A stretch of DNA of 64,000 nucleotides from Straminergon stramineum (taxonomy: Eukaryota; Streptophyta; Bryopsida; Hypnales; Calliergonaceae). Positions within the stretch are counted from its first letter, which is position 1. Every line of letters starts with the position of its first letter. The notes under the pieces are model-generated. The model saw only the letters and a program-made list of their open reading frames with translations, had not been told where the DNA came from and ran no database searches. Where the stretch lies: assembly GCA_963920665.1 (NCBI GenBank), contig OY987272.1:17613001-17677000 (forward strand), written 5' to 3'. The position numbers and the translations under genes are program-made. Of this stretch, positions 22,709 through 32,865 are shown one piece after another.

Positions 22709-25700
22709 GGTAAGTCCCAAATCAAAGCACATAAATTTCAGATATAAGAGTCACCCTCTTGTCCCTGTAAATGAACGCCGGGCTATTCACCGTGAAAATC
22801 ATTCTTTTGGGTATGTGTGAATCATTTGCTTTAAAAAAAACAAGAGCACTCATTGGAGGTCGAATTTTTATGCAAGACCTTCCTTTTTAGGGTAGGAGGT
22901 TCAAAAACCTCACATTTTAGGGTTGGTCTGCTTTTTCCATGTATGTCCTTTTATGGAAATATTTTTAGCTTCTTTTCAATTAAAGAGAAATAGATGCAAA
23001 ATGTAACATAAGTGGTTTCATATTTTTCAAAGCATTAGTGAATTAGTTATGAATTTTCAAAAGAGTTGTGTCCTAGGTCCCTATTTATGACCCTAGGTCT
23101 TCCATAAATTGTTCACTTGCAACTTGGAAAGAGAAATGGGGAAAGCAAGAACAATGATTGGCTCTTGCAATAAATTATACTTTTTTTCTTGATCCATTTA
23201 ATGACTATGGAGGTCAATTTAAGGACCATCTCATGTCCATTTCAGAGCTAATTATAGGGGCATTTCAATATGCCCAAGTGGATTTCAAGACTCCTACCTC
23301 AACACAAAATTCCAAAGATGAACATTTGCACTTCTGTCTTACATAGAAGGATTCTTTGCCATTCATTGTCTAACATTGTTATGTACAAGGATAAGTAGTA
23401 GGTGCAAAGGGTGTAGCTCAATTGTGCCAATAAAAAGGAGGGGAGTGCCCAAGAAAGGAAATCATTGGATTTCTATTTTTACAAATTAAAATATAATTCT
23501 AATTTTAGAGTCACAAAGTGTGGGGCTAAGAAATCTCTTCATCCTAAGCCTATACTCTCATTAATCCTGCTAGTCATATCATCAAATATATGTAATTAGC
23601 CATAATCATGTCAGGGCAACTTGCAAGTAAAGGTAGACGTATGGCTATGGTCAAAGCCGCTTAAGGTCCCTATGGAATGCAAAGCAATGACAATGACATA
23701 GACAAAAAAAAACTAAACACAAAAGACTAGACCCCAATACCTTTTTGGTATTTGGTCATCTTGACATTAAGTAGAGAGCAGTGGGTTTTTATCCAGTGAT
23801 TTGTCATCAATTTGCACCAAGCCTATAGAACAGAAATACTAAAATCTTGGATGAAATTGCCAAAAAACTTCAAATTAAAAAAAAATCTTCGATGAAATCA
23901 CTAGATTGTGGATAAAAACATAATTATGGATATGTGATATGTGTTAATGTGATATTTTCTATCCAATATGTAGATGAATGTTAAAATTTGGAACACCACT
24001 AAAACATCTAATATCGCTACTTTGACACTTTACAAAAAATGAAAAAAACAAAAAACTGATAGAGAGTACATGACGAAGTCTCTCATTAATAAAGTCTTTG
24101 TAATTTGATAATGTTTTGGAATCTAAAAAAACATCTTTAGTTTACTATAATGCATTGAAATCATCTTTCAATTACAATTTTTTTAAATGTAGCAATTAAA
24201 AATATCAATATAACTTTGTACTTTGAATATTACTACTTGTTTTTTACTAGAATCTAACACCACTAAAAAATTGAAAGTTGTAGATTTTACAATTGACACA
24301 TGTTTTTTATTCATCCTCATTGTCATTGTATCTCATTGCATTGGATGTTTTCTTTTCTATAGCAAAGCATTACAAAACTCTTGTAAGTCAAAGGTCTTAT
24401 TTTGTTCCCATAATCAAAATCATCACTAAACAAATATAAATTTTATGTATAAAAATCTTCTAATATTAAAACTAATAATATAATTAAATCATATAAATTA
24501 CAAAAATAACCAACTATGACTATAACTAAATCTCCTTTCATATTTTGTGCCAACCCTTCAAAATTTGTGTTTAATCCTTTTTTGTTGCAATAATTTAACT
24601 ACATAACAATAGCTAACTAGAAGATCATATAAATATTAATTTGTACACCATCCACAAAGTTTCACCAAGATCCAAAGATGCTTTTTAAAAATTCCAACTA
24701 TTGAAGTTGATTGAAAATAAGAAAATTAATTGTCTTCACCCAAAAACAACGGGCCCACAATTGTTTCTTTCAAACTTCAAAGTTCTTCTTTATATGCTCC
24801 CACTTCACAACTATTTATGATTGAATTTTTTAAATTTCCAAATATGTTCTTGTATGTCTTCTTTAAACCATAAGGATTTCAGATTTTCTGTGAAAATTTG
24901 GAAATTACTCTAAATTTTTGAATATAAAGTGAAAAAATTCATATAAAATATAAAATATTCTCAAAAAATATGATTTTCTTAAAGTTTTATATACGAAGTA
25001 ATAGTTTAGAAAATTATAGTGCAAAAAATATTGATTATTTCATTCTAAAATTAAAAACAACACTCTATAGTAATAGGTACAAAGTTTAAATTGCAATAAA
25101 ATATAGAATTATAAGAAATTTTCAAATTTTCAAATTGGAGTAGGAACTAGGCTTGATTATCCTCATTTCATGAGTTGATCTCAAATTCAATGAAGATCAT
25201 TTTCATAACTCAAATTCACATCAAGAGCAAGGACCAATAAGATGTCAAAATACACTACGTTGTGCCCCATGGATTAAGCATCTTCATATGTAGAAAAGTC
25301 AACAATATCACAATGAGGCAATATTTAACTCTATTCTCAAAACATGTGTTCAAGAACCTCCTACAAAAAATTTAGATGAAAAATTGTGTTTTTCAAATTG
25401 TAGGTCTTCATAAAGTCATCCATCAATTGAATTTGGTTGTTGCATCAACAGAGGGTTAAAGGAAGTGGTTATCTTTTACTCTAACTTATTGCAGTGGATC
25501 ATGTAAGATATCCCAAATTGTGCGTATTTTTTAACAAATGTTAAAGAGTCAAGAATTATGAAATACTCCATGAAATATATTATTTAGTTTTGTTTGTTTA
25601 ATACACTAAGATTTAATAACATGTAAATCCTCCAACAATGCTCTTTGTACCATTTTGTAAGGAGTGCATGGACTTTGTTTCGTGGCATTTGGGTCTAAGG

Positions 25701-26025
25701 TGTGAAGGTTGTTGAATTTCAAAGTTTTTATGAATTCAAAAATTAAATTAAATTATCTTTTATTTTGGAAAACCATAACTTTCACATTGCATGTCCAAAT
25801 GGAAGTCCTTGCACTCCTTTGTGCATGAAGCTTTCTATTTGCGGTATCAAGAACACAGCCCTATACCACAACAAAGCCCTTACACTCCTTCATGCATAAA
25901 AGATATTGAATTTGAAACTTTTTCAAATTTACAAACTAGAAAAATATCATGAATTTCATTTGGGTTGTAGCAACAACAAAAGGCACACTAATAATATCAT
26001 ATTTTTAAATGAAAATTGCTTTACA
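22709..26025. other. AT-rich intergenic region
   Basis: No gene supported. At 25660-25995 it holds a diverged dispersed repeat whose second copy is at about 46820-46970 (shared blocks include TGGAATTTCAAAGTTTTTATGAATT-like sequence and GGCACACTA). Otherwise I see only low-complexity AT-rich DNA. Confidence 0.5.
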
Positions 26026-27025
26026 TTAATCCCTAAAGGACCAAACTACATTTTTAGGCAACGTAGTGATTTTGAACTGCTCACTATGAACGAAATTTTT
26101 ATTTTTTTCTTTGAAATTTTCACATAACATTTAGACAAGGTTTTTCTTTAAGGCCTTCTTTGAGGCCCACTTTGAAGCCTTCTTTGAGGCCCACTTTGAG
26201 GCCCAACAACTTTTATAAAATTTTGACTACATGGTTAAAAAGTTATTGTATAATATGTAGTTTTATACTCTACCAAGCAGTTTAGGGAGATCCGAAAAAA
26301 TAACTTTTTCCAAAACAAAAGTTTGGATTCTCTACTCCAAATCAACTTTCTCTCAGTATCTATGTACATAGAAATTTTTGAATCATTCCATTGTGATTAA
26401 TGAGATGATGAAAGTTATGAGGAATTTAGGATTTGCAAACAATTATGGATTCTCTACTCTAAAATAAACTTTGAAGTCCCTTCAATAACTCAATTTTCAA
26501 TAAGAAAAAAAATAAAATCATAGAATGTCGATTGTTTCATACAACATAACAACCATTGGAATTGACATTTTTTCATTTTATAACAAAATTCATATCAATT
26601 TAGTATTTTTGAATCATTATCTATTTCTCTCAACTTACTATTTTTTTCTTATATGTTGTACAATTCCAAATGATTTGAAATTTTTTTTCAAGCATATAGC
26701 CAATTTGCCTTGAAGAATGAATCCAAGGAAGCACTACCAATTTGGACAATTTTCATACAATTGTGACTTTGTGAAGTTAAAGATGCTCTTTTTTTAAAGG
26801 GCCAAAAAAGAATTTTTGTTAATTCAAACACTTATATCTTGCAATCCACATGATGGAAATTTTTGAAATTTTTTCTACATCTTATCAAACCACCATACTA
26901 CATGATCCTACATTTGCATATGTCTAAATATGGGTTTTTTTCTAAAATTTGGTACTTGTATTAGAAATGGCAGTTTGGGAGCGGTTTTGGTGAAAACATA
27001 GTCAAGGAACTAGCTTTAGGGTTAA
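26026..27025. mobile_element. TTAA-flanked non-autonomous element, class B copy 1
   Basis: The left end is TTAATCCCTAAAGGACCAA and the right end GTCAAGGAACTAGCTTTAGGGTTAA (decayed by an insertion). The interior matches class B copies at 60246-61182, 61900-62812 and, inverted, 42497-43429; for example TTTTTAGGCAAC near the left end and GGTACTTGTATTAGAAATGGCAG-like sequence near the right. A 24-bp tandem expansion at 26153-26205 is private to this copy. No transposase frame. Confidence 0.85.
26153..26205. repeat. 24-bp tandem duplication (TTCTTTGAGGCCCACTTTGA)
   Basis: The unit GCCTTCTTTGAGGCCCACTT plus four bases is present a little over two times. It replaces a single AAGGCCC in the related copy at 61900-62812. 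Confidence 0.85.
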
Positions 27026-27561
27026 AGTTGTTTGAGCACTAGTGAAATAAAGCATTCTAAACTTATGAATTGAAACCACTCAAGTTTTGTGTAACTATAA
27101 TCAGTAGAGATGGCCAAGAGATGGTTCTCATCCTCAAAGGATCTTGAAGATTACCATTCTATTTAGTTAATTTGGTATGAAAATAGACACTTTGGTCCAA
27201 ATAGGTACTGCATGAGGTCCTAAAATAGAAACTTTTATAGTTTTGGTTAAAATTATTTTTAAGAAAAGTGTCAAATGTTTCTGCTAATTCAAAGACTAAG
27301 CAACCAAATCTACAATTAAATGTAAAAGATGGTTTTCTAAAAATTTGAATAATTGAATACCAACCCTTTCAATCAAATACTAACTATCATTTGACCATCT
27401 ACAATCAATATTTTTTTATAGGTGGTGAAGTGAAGAAATGATTTCTTAAACATTGTATGAGAAGCTAGAGTAGAGAGGTCCATTTTATAATGAAATCCAT
27501 TGTTTGTCATGAATCCTCAAAAAGTATGGGACAATTTGAAGATTAGAGCTTGACCATCCAT
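27026..27561. other. AT-rich spacer
   Basis: No gene or recognised element between the class B copy and the long hairpin. Confidence 0.5.
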
Positions 27562-27859
27562 TGTCAAAATGAAGGAATGGTGTTCAATGTAGAACTTTAG
27601 ACTTCCTTTTAGCATGGTAGAAGAACTTTTTTCAAAAATTTTGAACTACTAAAAGTTGGAAAATCAAACTAAATTTCATCTTCAAAAAGCCATCCACAAC
27701 TTTTGATTGGAGACTCTAAATCTCAAATGGGTTTTTGAAAATGAAATTTAGTTTGATTTTCCAACTTTTAGTAGTTCAATTTTTTTGAAAAAAGTTATTC
27801 TACCATGCTAAAAGGAAGTCTAAAGTTCTACATTGAACACAATTCTTCCTTTTGACTTA
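27562..27859. repeat. Long inverted repeat: ~127-bp arms, ~43-bp loop
   Basis: Arm 27562-27688 and arm 27732-27859 are reverse complements with few mismatches. For example CTTTAGACTTCCTTTTAGCA (about 27614-27633) pairs with TGCTAAAAGGAAGTCTAAAG, and AACTACTAAAAGTTGGAAAA pairs with its complement at about 27755. A transcript would fold into one long hairpin. It could be a fold-back MITE or a small-RNA-producing locus. Confidence 0.9.
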
Positions 27860-28150
27860 ATTAGGTATGAGCAGTTGAGCTCCTACTAATCCTAATTTAT
27901 ATATTCCACATGGTTGTTTGACCTCCTACCACCCCATTTGTATAAAGAGCTTATCTTCTCATTGTTTTGCACTCAAGAAGCGGCTTCAAAAGCTATAGGA
28001 AATGGTTGCCAAATACTCATAATGAATTTGTTCTAAATGCTAATTGTTCCAAAAAATAATATTTTAAAATTTCAAAGTTCATTTTGCATTCAAATTAAAT
28101 ATTCAGTACAAATGTGTTGAACATGCTATCCAAGTACGATAGTGTAGAAA

Positions 28151-28724
28151 TTAACCCCTAAAGGACCAAGGCACATTTGGGACAAAAATTGTAAAAATCT
28201 ACTACTTTTTAGGGTAGTGAGAAAAAATGAATTTTTTTTTCAAAATTGAAGCATACCAATTTGTACTAGTCTTTTATGGGAATGTGTGAAAAAAATTTCA
28301 GAAACTTTGACCTTATGGATTGAAAGATTATAACATTTAACGATAGAAGAAAGTTTTTTGTTCAACCTTGCTTGATAAGGCCACTAGACTTTCACTCCTT
28401 TAGTGAGATTTTTACACTATATATGTTTATTTTTTTAACATTTGCATTCAAGATCTCAAAAATTGTATATCTACCAAATTTCAAAATTACAGGAAGCATT
28501 TGCACATGCTACCTAAGCTACTTCAAAAGTTCTAAGACAATCGATAAAAAGAGAATTGTATTTCTAAGACAATCCATAAAAAAAGAATTATATTTCCATC
28601 AGGGGTTACATGTTCACCCCTTGAATCAAAATTAGAAGAACATTTTTTTTTTAAAATGACCTTAGATGCACCTGCCCAAGATCACATGCATACATTCAAT
28701 GGTCATTTGGTCCTTTGGGGAATG
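28151..28724. mobile_element. TTAA-flanked non-autonomous element, class A copy 1
   Basis: The left end TTAACCCCTAAAGGACCAAG is intact; the right end GGTCCTTTGGGGAATGA is decayed from GGTCCTTTAGGGGTTAA. Internal order of motifs (AAACTTTGACC, GATTGAAAGATTATAA, GAGTGAGATTT-like, ACATTTGCAT) matches class A copies at 53873-54432 and inverted at 58225-58797. No coding capacity. Confidence 0.85.
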
Positions 28725-28896
28725 AACACTTTGAATGTGCAAAAAGTGTACTACAATCGATGATAGTGTAGTAATTAAATGTGGAGGATACTCTTGAATG
28801 TCATTTCAGAAGCCAGTGAGGACTGAGGATAAGAAAGTATTACTGTACCAAATTTATTTGTAAATATTGACGAGTCATTTGTTTCAAAAAAAATTA

Positions 28897-28911
28897 AATA
28901 ATAATAATAAT

Positions 28912-28957
<46 letters not shown>
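28897..28957. repeat. Compound microsatellite (AAT)n(AT)n
   Basis: About six AAT/ATA triplets run directly into more than twenty AT dinucleotides. Confidence 0.98.
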
Positions 28958-28959
<2 letters not shown>

Positions 28960-29002
28960 ATACTGATGAGAGTATAAATATACATCTTAAATGGAGGTTG
29001 AA

Positions 29003-29089
29003 TGTACATTCATAATGTAATACACCAAGTGTATATTATGAATGTACCTTCCAGTGTAACATAAACAGCTTCATGTACTGTACAGTACA
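29003..29089. repeat. Short hairpin and 16-bp palindrome
   Basis: GTACATTCATAATGTAATACAC at about 29007 faces GTGTATATTATGAATGTAC across a 3-base loop. At 29074-29089 TGTACTGTACAGTACA is a perfect palindrome. Both lie 3' of the HMA-protein gene, beyond its stop. Confidence 0.7.
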
Positions 29090-29520
29090 GCATCTAAGTT
29101 TAAATTAAAAGAGAAGGACGAACAACTGCGGTCATAATTGCAGCCAGCATGTCGTGGGTCCAGTGGTCCACGACTCCACGATAATGCTTATTTGAAATAC
29201 TGAAATGTCCTAAACAAAGAAACAAGTTACAAGTCTCCACACACTCATGTCTTGCAGTCTGATGCAAGCCAATGTGCGTGGACCTAATTCTACCTAAATG
29301 CCTATTGTCATAAGTAGCCACTTCCATACGTACAGCGGATCATTTCGGAAGTTTCATGAAACAACGTAACAAATTGTACCAATAGAAACAAGAAACTATG
29401 CCTTACATTTTCTTTTGAAAGTTACTAAAATTGGCTACACGCTTTCACAGTGGCAGGACTTTCAATTTCAATTCAAGGACTGAGGGGCTAATCAGAGTGG
29501 GGCTGCATTTCTTACAACAG

Positions 29521-30833
29521 TCAGTGGTGTGTATATCCCGAGTGGCTGTGGCGAGAAGACCGGCGAGAATCAAACAGGATTTGTCGGAGAGAACCTGGTT
29601 TGTAGTGGTGTTCTGGAGCTTGGCCATAACCATGACCGTACTTAGAACTATACGTGTCGTCGTTGTCGTCGTCGTTGGGACCACGACTGGTGTGAGGACC
29701 TGCTGCAGAAGATTTATGGTTCCAAGAGGGTGTATAAAGGCTGTGCGAGTGCCTTGGGAACAACAACCGAAACGGGTTGTGAAGCTTTTGCGGCAAATAG
29801 TGATGATGGCGCTTCCGAATGTGCTTCAAAGCGTAGTGGATGGTGTTGGTATCGGCGCTTCCCGTCACAACCAGTTTCTTGTTATTGTATGCACTTACTA
29901 CACTGTCCACGCCTGCAACCAATTTTGATTTGAAGCCAAAACTTTTAAAAATTATCTGGTGTACTCAATCTGGACGGGGCAAATGGCAACCCCTAGCAAT
30001 CAAGGTAGAGAATAATAAATCGGTAGGGACCTGATGTTGTCTCTTACACTGACTTCTATTACCAATACATTGAACATACATACATTTGGATGGACTTATT
30101 AGCAAGTATTGAGCATGACATGGCTAACTGTTGGCGGCCACATTCTCACTTTTAGTGGTCTACAAACTCCCACTTTGATATTGCGAAACTCAAACATAGT
30201 GATGAAAATTTGACCTTCAAAAGATTTGGCTTTTTAACTCAAACATCCCTCCACAGCTCTATACATTTCCCCAAAAATCATGTCAAGATGCTTAAAGTCA
30301 CACAAATAATATCCATGATCCACCAGATAATAATACTGTTCTCTTGAATCTCACCTGGAATGTTTCTCAGAGCTTCTCTCAATCTATCTTCGCATTTTGT
30401 GCAGCATTTTATTTTGATGGGCTGCATAAAACAAGTAGCAACATGTAAGATTGCGAGGAAGAGATGTTCAGAACCCTCTGCTTGAACTCATCTAGGTCTC
30501 CATCATTGAGGGACAGGTGACAACTGTAATTTCGAGTTTAGAAAAGTCTGATACCGGTTTCATGTCACGTGTCATATAATCTTGGGTGTACTGAGGATCC
30601 AATTCATGACGATGGTTGTGGTCGGTATAATCATAGTAGGCACTGTAACTCCACGCTGGCTCCATACCCTCGTAGAACAACTGCAAAACACACGTCTTAG
30701 GATTGCTTAAAACCTCAGCTTAACATTTTACTCACTTTAGATGACATCGGTGCGCAAAGCCCGTTCAAAGTGCAAATTCTTTTCGAAAACACAACTTCAG
30801 GATACAGGTGCTCACCTCTGTCATCATGGCCAT
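29521..30833 (-). CDS. Heavy-metal-associated (HMA) domain protein, His-rich, no CaaX box; 4 exons
   Basis: Exons, minus strand: 30833-30816, 30680-30555, 30421-30355, 29912-29521. Phases agree and give 200 aa. An in-frame TAA lies nine codons upstream of the ATG. Residues ~49-115 form an HMA (ferredoxin-like metal-binding) fold: PIKIKCCTKCEDRLREAL with the CxxC copper/zinc ligand pair at Cys55 and Cys58, then GVDSVVSAYNNKKLVVTG and a second helix TIHYALKHIRK, the pattern seen in plant HPP/HIPP proteins. A Tyr/His/Asp-rich stretch precedes the domain (about 20-40). The C-terminal ~85 residues are rich in His and Ser, with an acidic DDDNDD patch. HIPPs end in a farnesylated CaaX motif; this one ends GYTHH, so it belongs with the non-isoprenylated class. 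Role inferred: metal binding or delivery in cytosol or nucleus. Exon 1 is only 18 nt and is the least certain part. Confidence 0.82.
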
Positions 30834-31062
30834 GCTGCACGCTTCGGCCTCTCCAATTTAAAATTCAAAGCTCGATTCCGTTTCAGAATCACTGCCATTC
30901 AAGTGACCAGAAGAGCCCAATCTGCCCTGGAAAAAGAGGTTCAGTGTGATTTGCAGCAGAAGATTATCCCTCACATACTTTTCAAAAGAAATGGAAGGGG
31001 CATCAAGCTGCAGAGCCCACAGCGAGATGGGATGAACTTGGAAAGGGACGAAACCAGAGCAC

Positions 31063-31071
31063 ATATATAGT
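31063..31071 (-). promoter_or_regulatory. Candidate TATA box of the HMA-protein gene
   Basis: Read on the minus strand, CTATATATG lies about 230 nt upstream of the HMA-protein ATG (30833). This would allow a transcription start near 31035 and a 5' UTR of about 200 nt. Supported by sequence and position only. Confidence 0.5.
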
Positions 31072-32865
31072 TCCGCACCAATCACGTATTCGACAGAAGT
31101 TTATTATACAACGAAATACGGCTCAAGAAAATGCTTAGACACGGAAGAAACGAATTTGAACTTCGCCACTGTTTGGAGGAGTTTTAGCGGAGAGTCGGTG
31201 GAGATTCGATTCCCATAACATTACCGACAGAAGCGATACTGGACGACTCCACATTCCACTGAAAGGCAGCCTGCCGAGCCGATCAGTGGACTAAGAATAG
31301 TGGTGGTACTTTCAGAGAATCCCGACTCAGAACAGGGATCAAGGATAAACGGCAGCACATTTGGTAGCAGGGCATCAGTGTTGGAGTGCCTCAACTAAAG
31401 GAACCGACAAACTCCCCCGGACAAGTTCACCGTGTACAAGCCATCTTCTTTCTCCACGTCTTCCTTGCATACGGTCGAAGGAATAAAGAACCACTCAACG
31501 TCAAACGCGTGAACATACGCCAACGATGCTAAAACCACGAAATCAAGAGTGAATATGCACTTACTACACTATTCTTTTAAAGTGAATATCTGCGAGTACA
31601 GATCGGGGAGAACTTACATAATTGGCAGTGCTTTCACGCGAGGGCAGACACTTTGGATCATGCTCCAAGGTTTCATATTCGCAATCGAGAGTCCTCTGGC
31701 GGCCTCGAACTCAGCGACAAGCCCTTAGAGCTCAGTGACAAACTGGTTATTTACTACAGACCACGGAGAAACCCTAGTTTGCGCGACACAAGCTCGCCCT
31801 TACTGAGAGCCCATGCTGGAAGCCTTTCTTGAAATCATCGTGGTCCTATTTCCCAGCGCTTAGGTCAGAATGAATTTCTCAAGGCCGGTTTCGCTCTCAG
31901 AAATAGTCCACATCGCAAAGGATGACAAAAGGCTTCGCACAAACATGCAAAACCTACTCAACCGACTCGTCCAATTCCAGCCTCGTCCCGGAAGACAGTC
32001 TCGCACTTAACGGTATGCCAGCCGTCCCGATGGCATTCAAACCTCAGAGAGTAGATAATCTCGGCAACTTTAACTAACTCTTTCACACTTCGCTCGAGAC
32101 TGGCGCCAAGGGACGTGAGCGCATACGCGGTAAGAACGGCGATGAAAATAGCGACAGCAAGCACAGGCCACGAATCCGTCTGCATCGGTCTACGTTAACT
32201 GCCAAAACAATACTCGTGAACGACAAACCACTGCCTTCAATTTCAGAAACTGTGAAACACATCCTTGCTGCCACATAAAGAGCTGGTCAGTCTGCTAATT
32301 TACTTCCCCAATTTGCCACATTAAAATAGAGTTTGCAAATTGCTACATCTGCAAAGACCACCACTAAACTGGCTTGGTCAGCGAACCTTAGGAAGGCAGT
32401 TATGGATTAACAAGACATTCCCAAACCAATAGCGCACCAAAGTCTTACCCTCAAATGTACGTCCTTTTATAAGCAAAGCTCTGTACTTTTTTCCCTGTAA
32501 TGAAAATATTTCGGTTCTCGCAAAACCCCATTAGCCAGTGCACTGACAGCAGGATGGGTGACGGAAAAAGTCGACGCACATACCATCTTGCAAGAAGTGG
32601 CTAAGGAATCAGAGAACAAAATACCAGTAGAAATTGAGGAAAGGTTTGCACAACATTGTACAAAATCTGTCACGTTGGAACAATAGTAGAACCCTTTGTA
32701 TCCAACTGCACTATGTACGGTGTTCACAACATTGGTACAAAAGACCTTCAACAAATACACGTCGACCTCGACCATCTCTAACCAAACGTGCTCTGGCCAT
32801 TTTGGCCACAAAAATGACGGCAGGGTCGGTTGCTGGCAAACCAGAGGTCAACAGCCTACTTCACA
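31072..32865. other. GC-richer region between the HMA gene and the large unknown gene
   Basis: This stretch is less AT-rich than ordinary intergenic DNA, like the other regions upstream of genes. It should hold the distal promoter of the HMA-protein gene and, near 32865, the 3' UTR of the next gene. One small membrane-protein-like open frame is noted separately. Confidence 0.45.
31958..32185 (-). CDS. Possible small membrane protein or first exon (weak)
   Basis: This 75-codon frame starts MQTDSWPVLAVAIFIAVL, so residues ~7-30 would make one hydrophobic segment, followed by an amphipathic helix (LERSVKELVKVAEIIYSLR). A plausible donor (CTGAG then GTTTGA) sits after codon ~47. Downstream on the same strand, around 31614-31736, another open stretch ends at a GTAAGT donor, and 31400-31536 can be read as ...FDVEWFFIPSTVCKEDVEKE. 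I could not join these pieces in a single consistent frame. I do not recognise the family, and it may be noncoding 5' sequence of the HMA gene. Confidence 0.25.
   Translation of the reverse strand: MQTDSWPVLAVAIFIAVLTAYALTSLGASLERSVKELVKVAEIIYSLRFECHRDGWHTVKCETVFRDEAGIGRVG

Noticed and set aside
29100..29327. 75-codon minus-strand frame downstream of the HMA gene
   Set aside because: It lies beyond the HMA stop codon, has no splice support and no recognisable domain; probably 3' flank.
29431..29928. 165-codon plus-strand frame
   Set aside because: It is the antisense shadow of the last HMA-protein exon.
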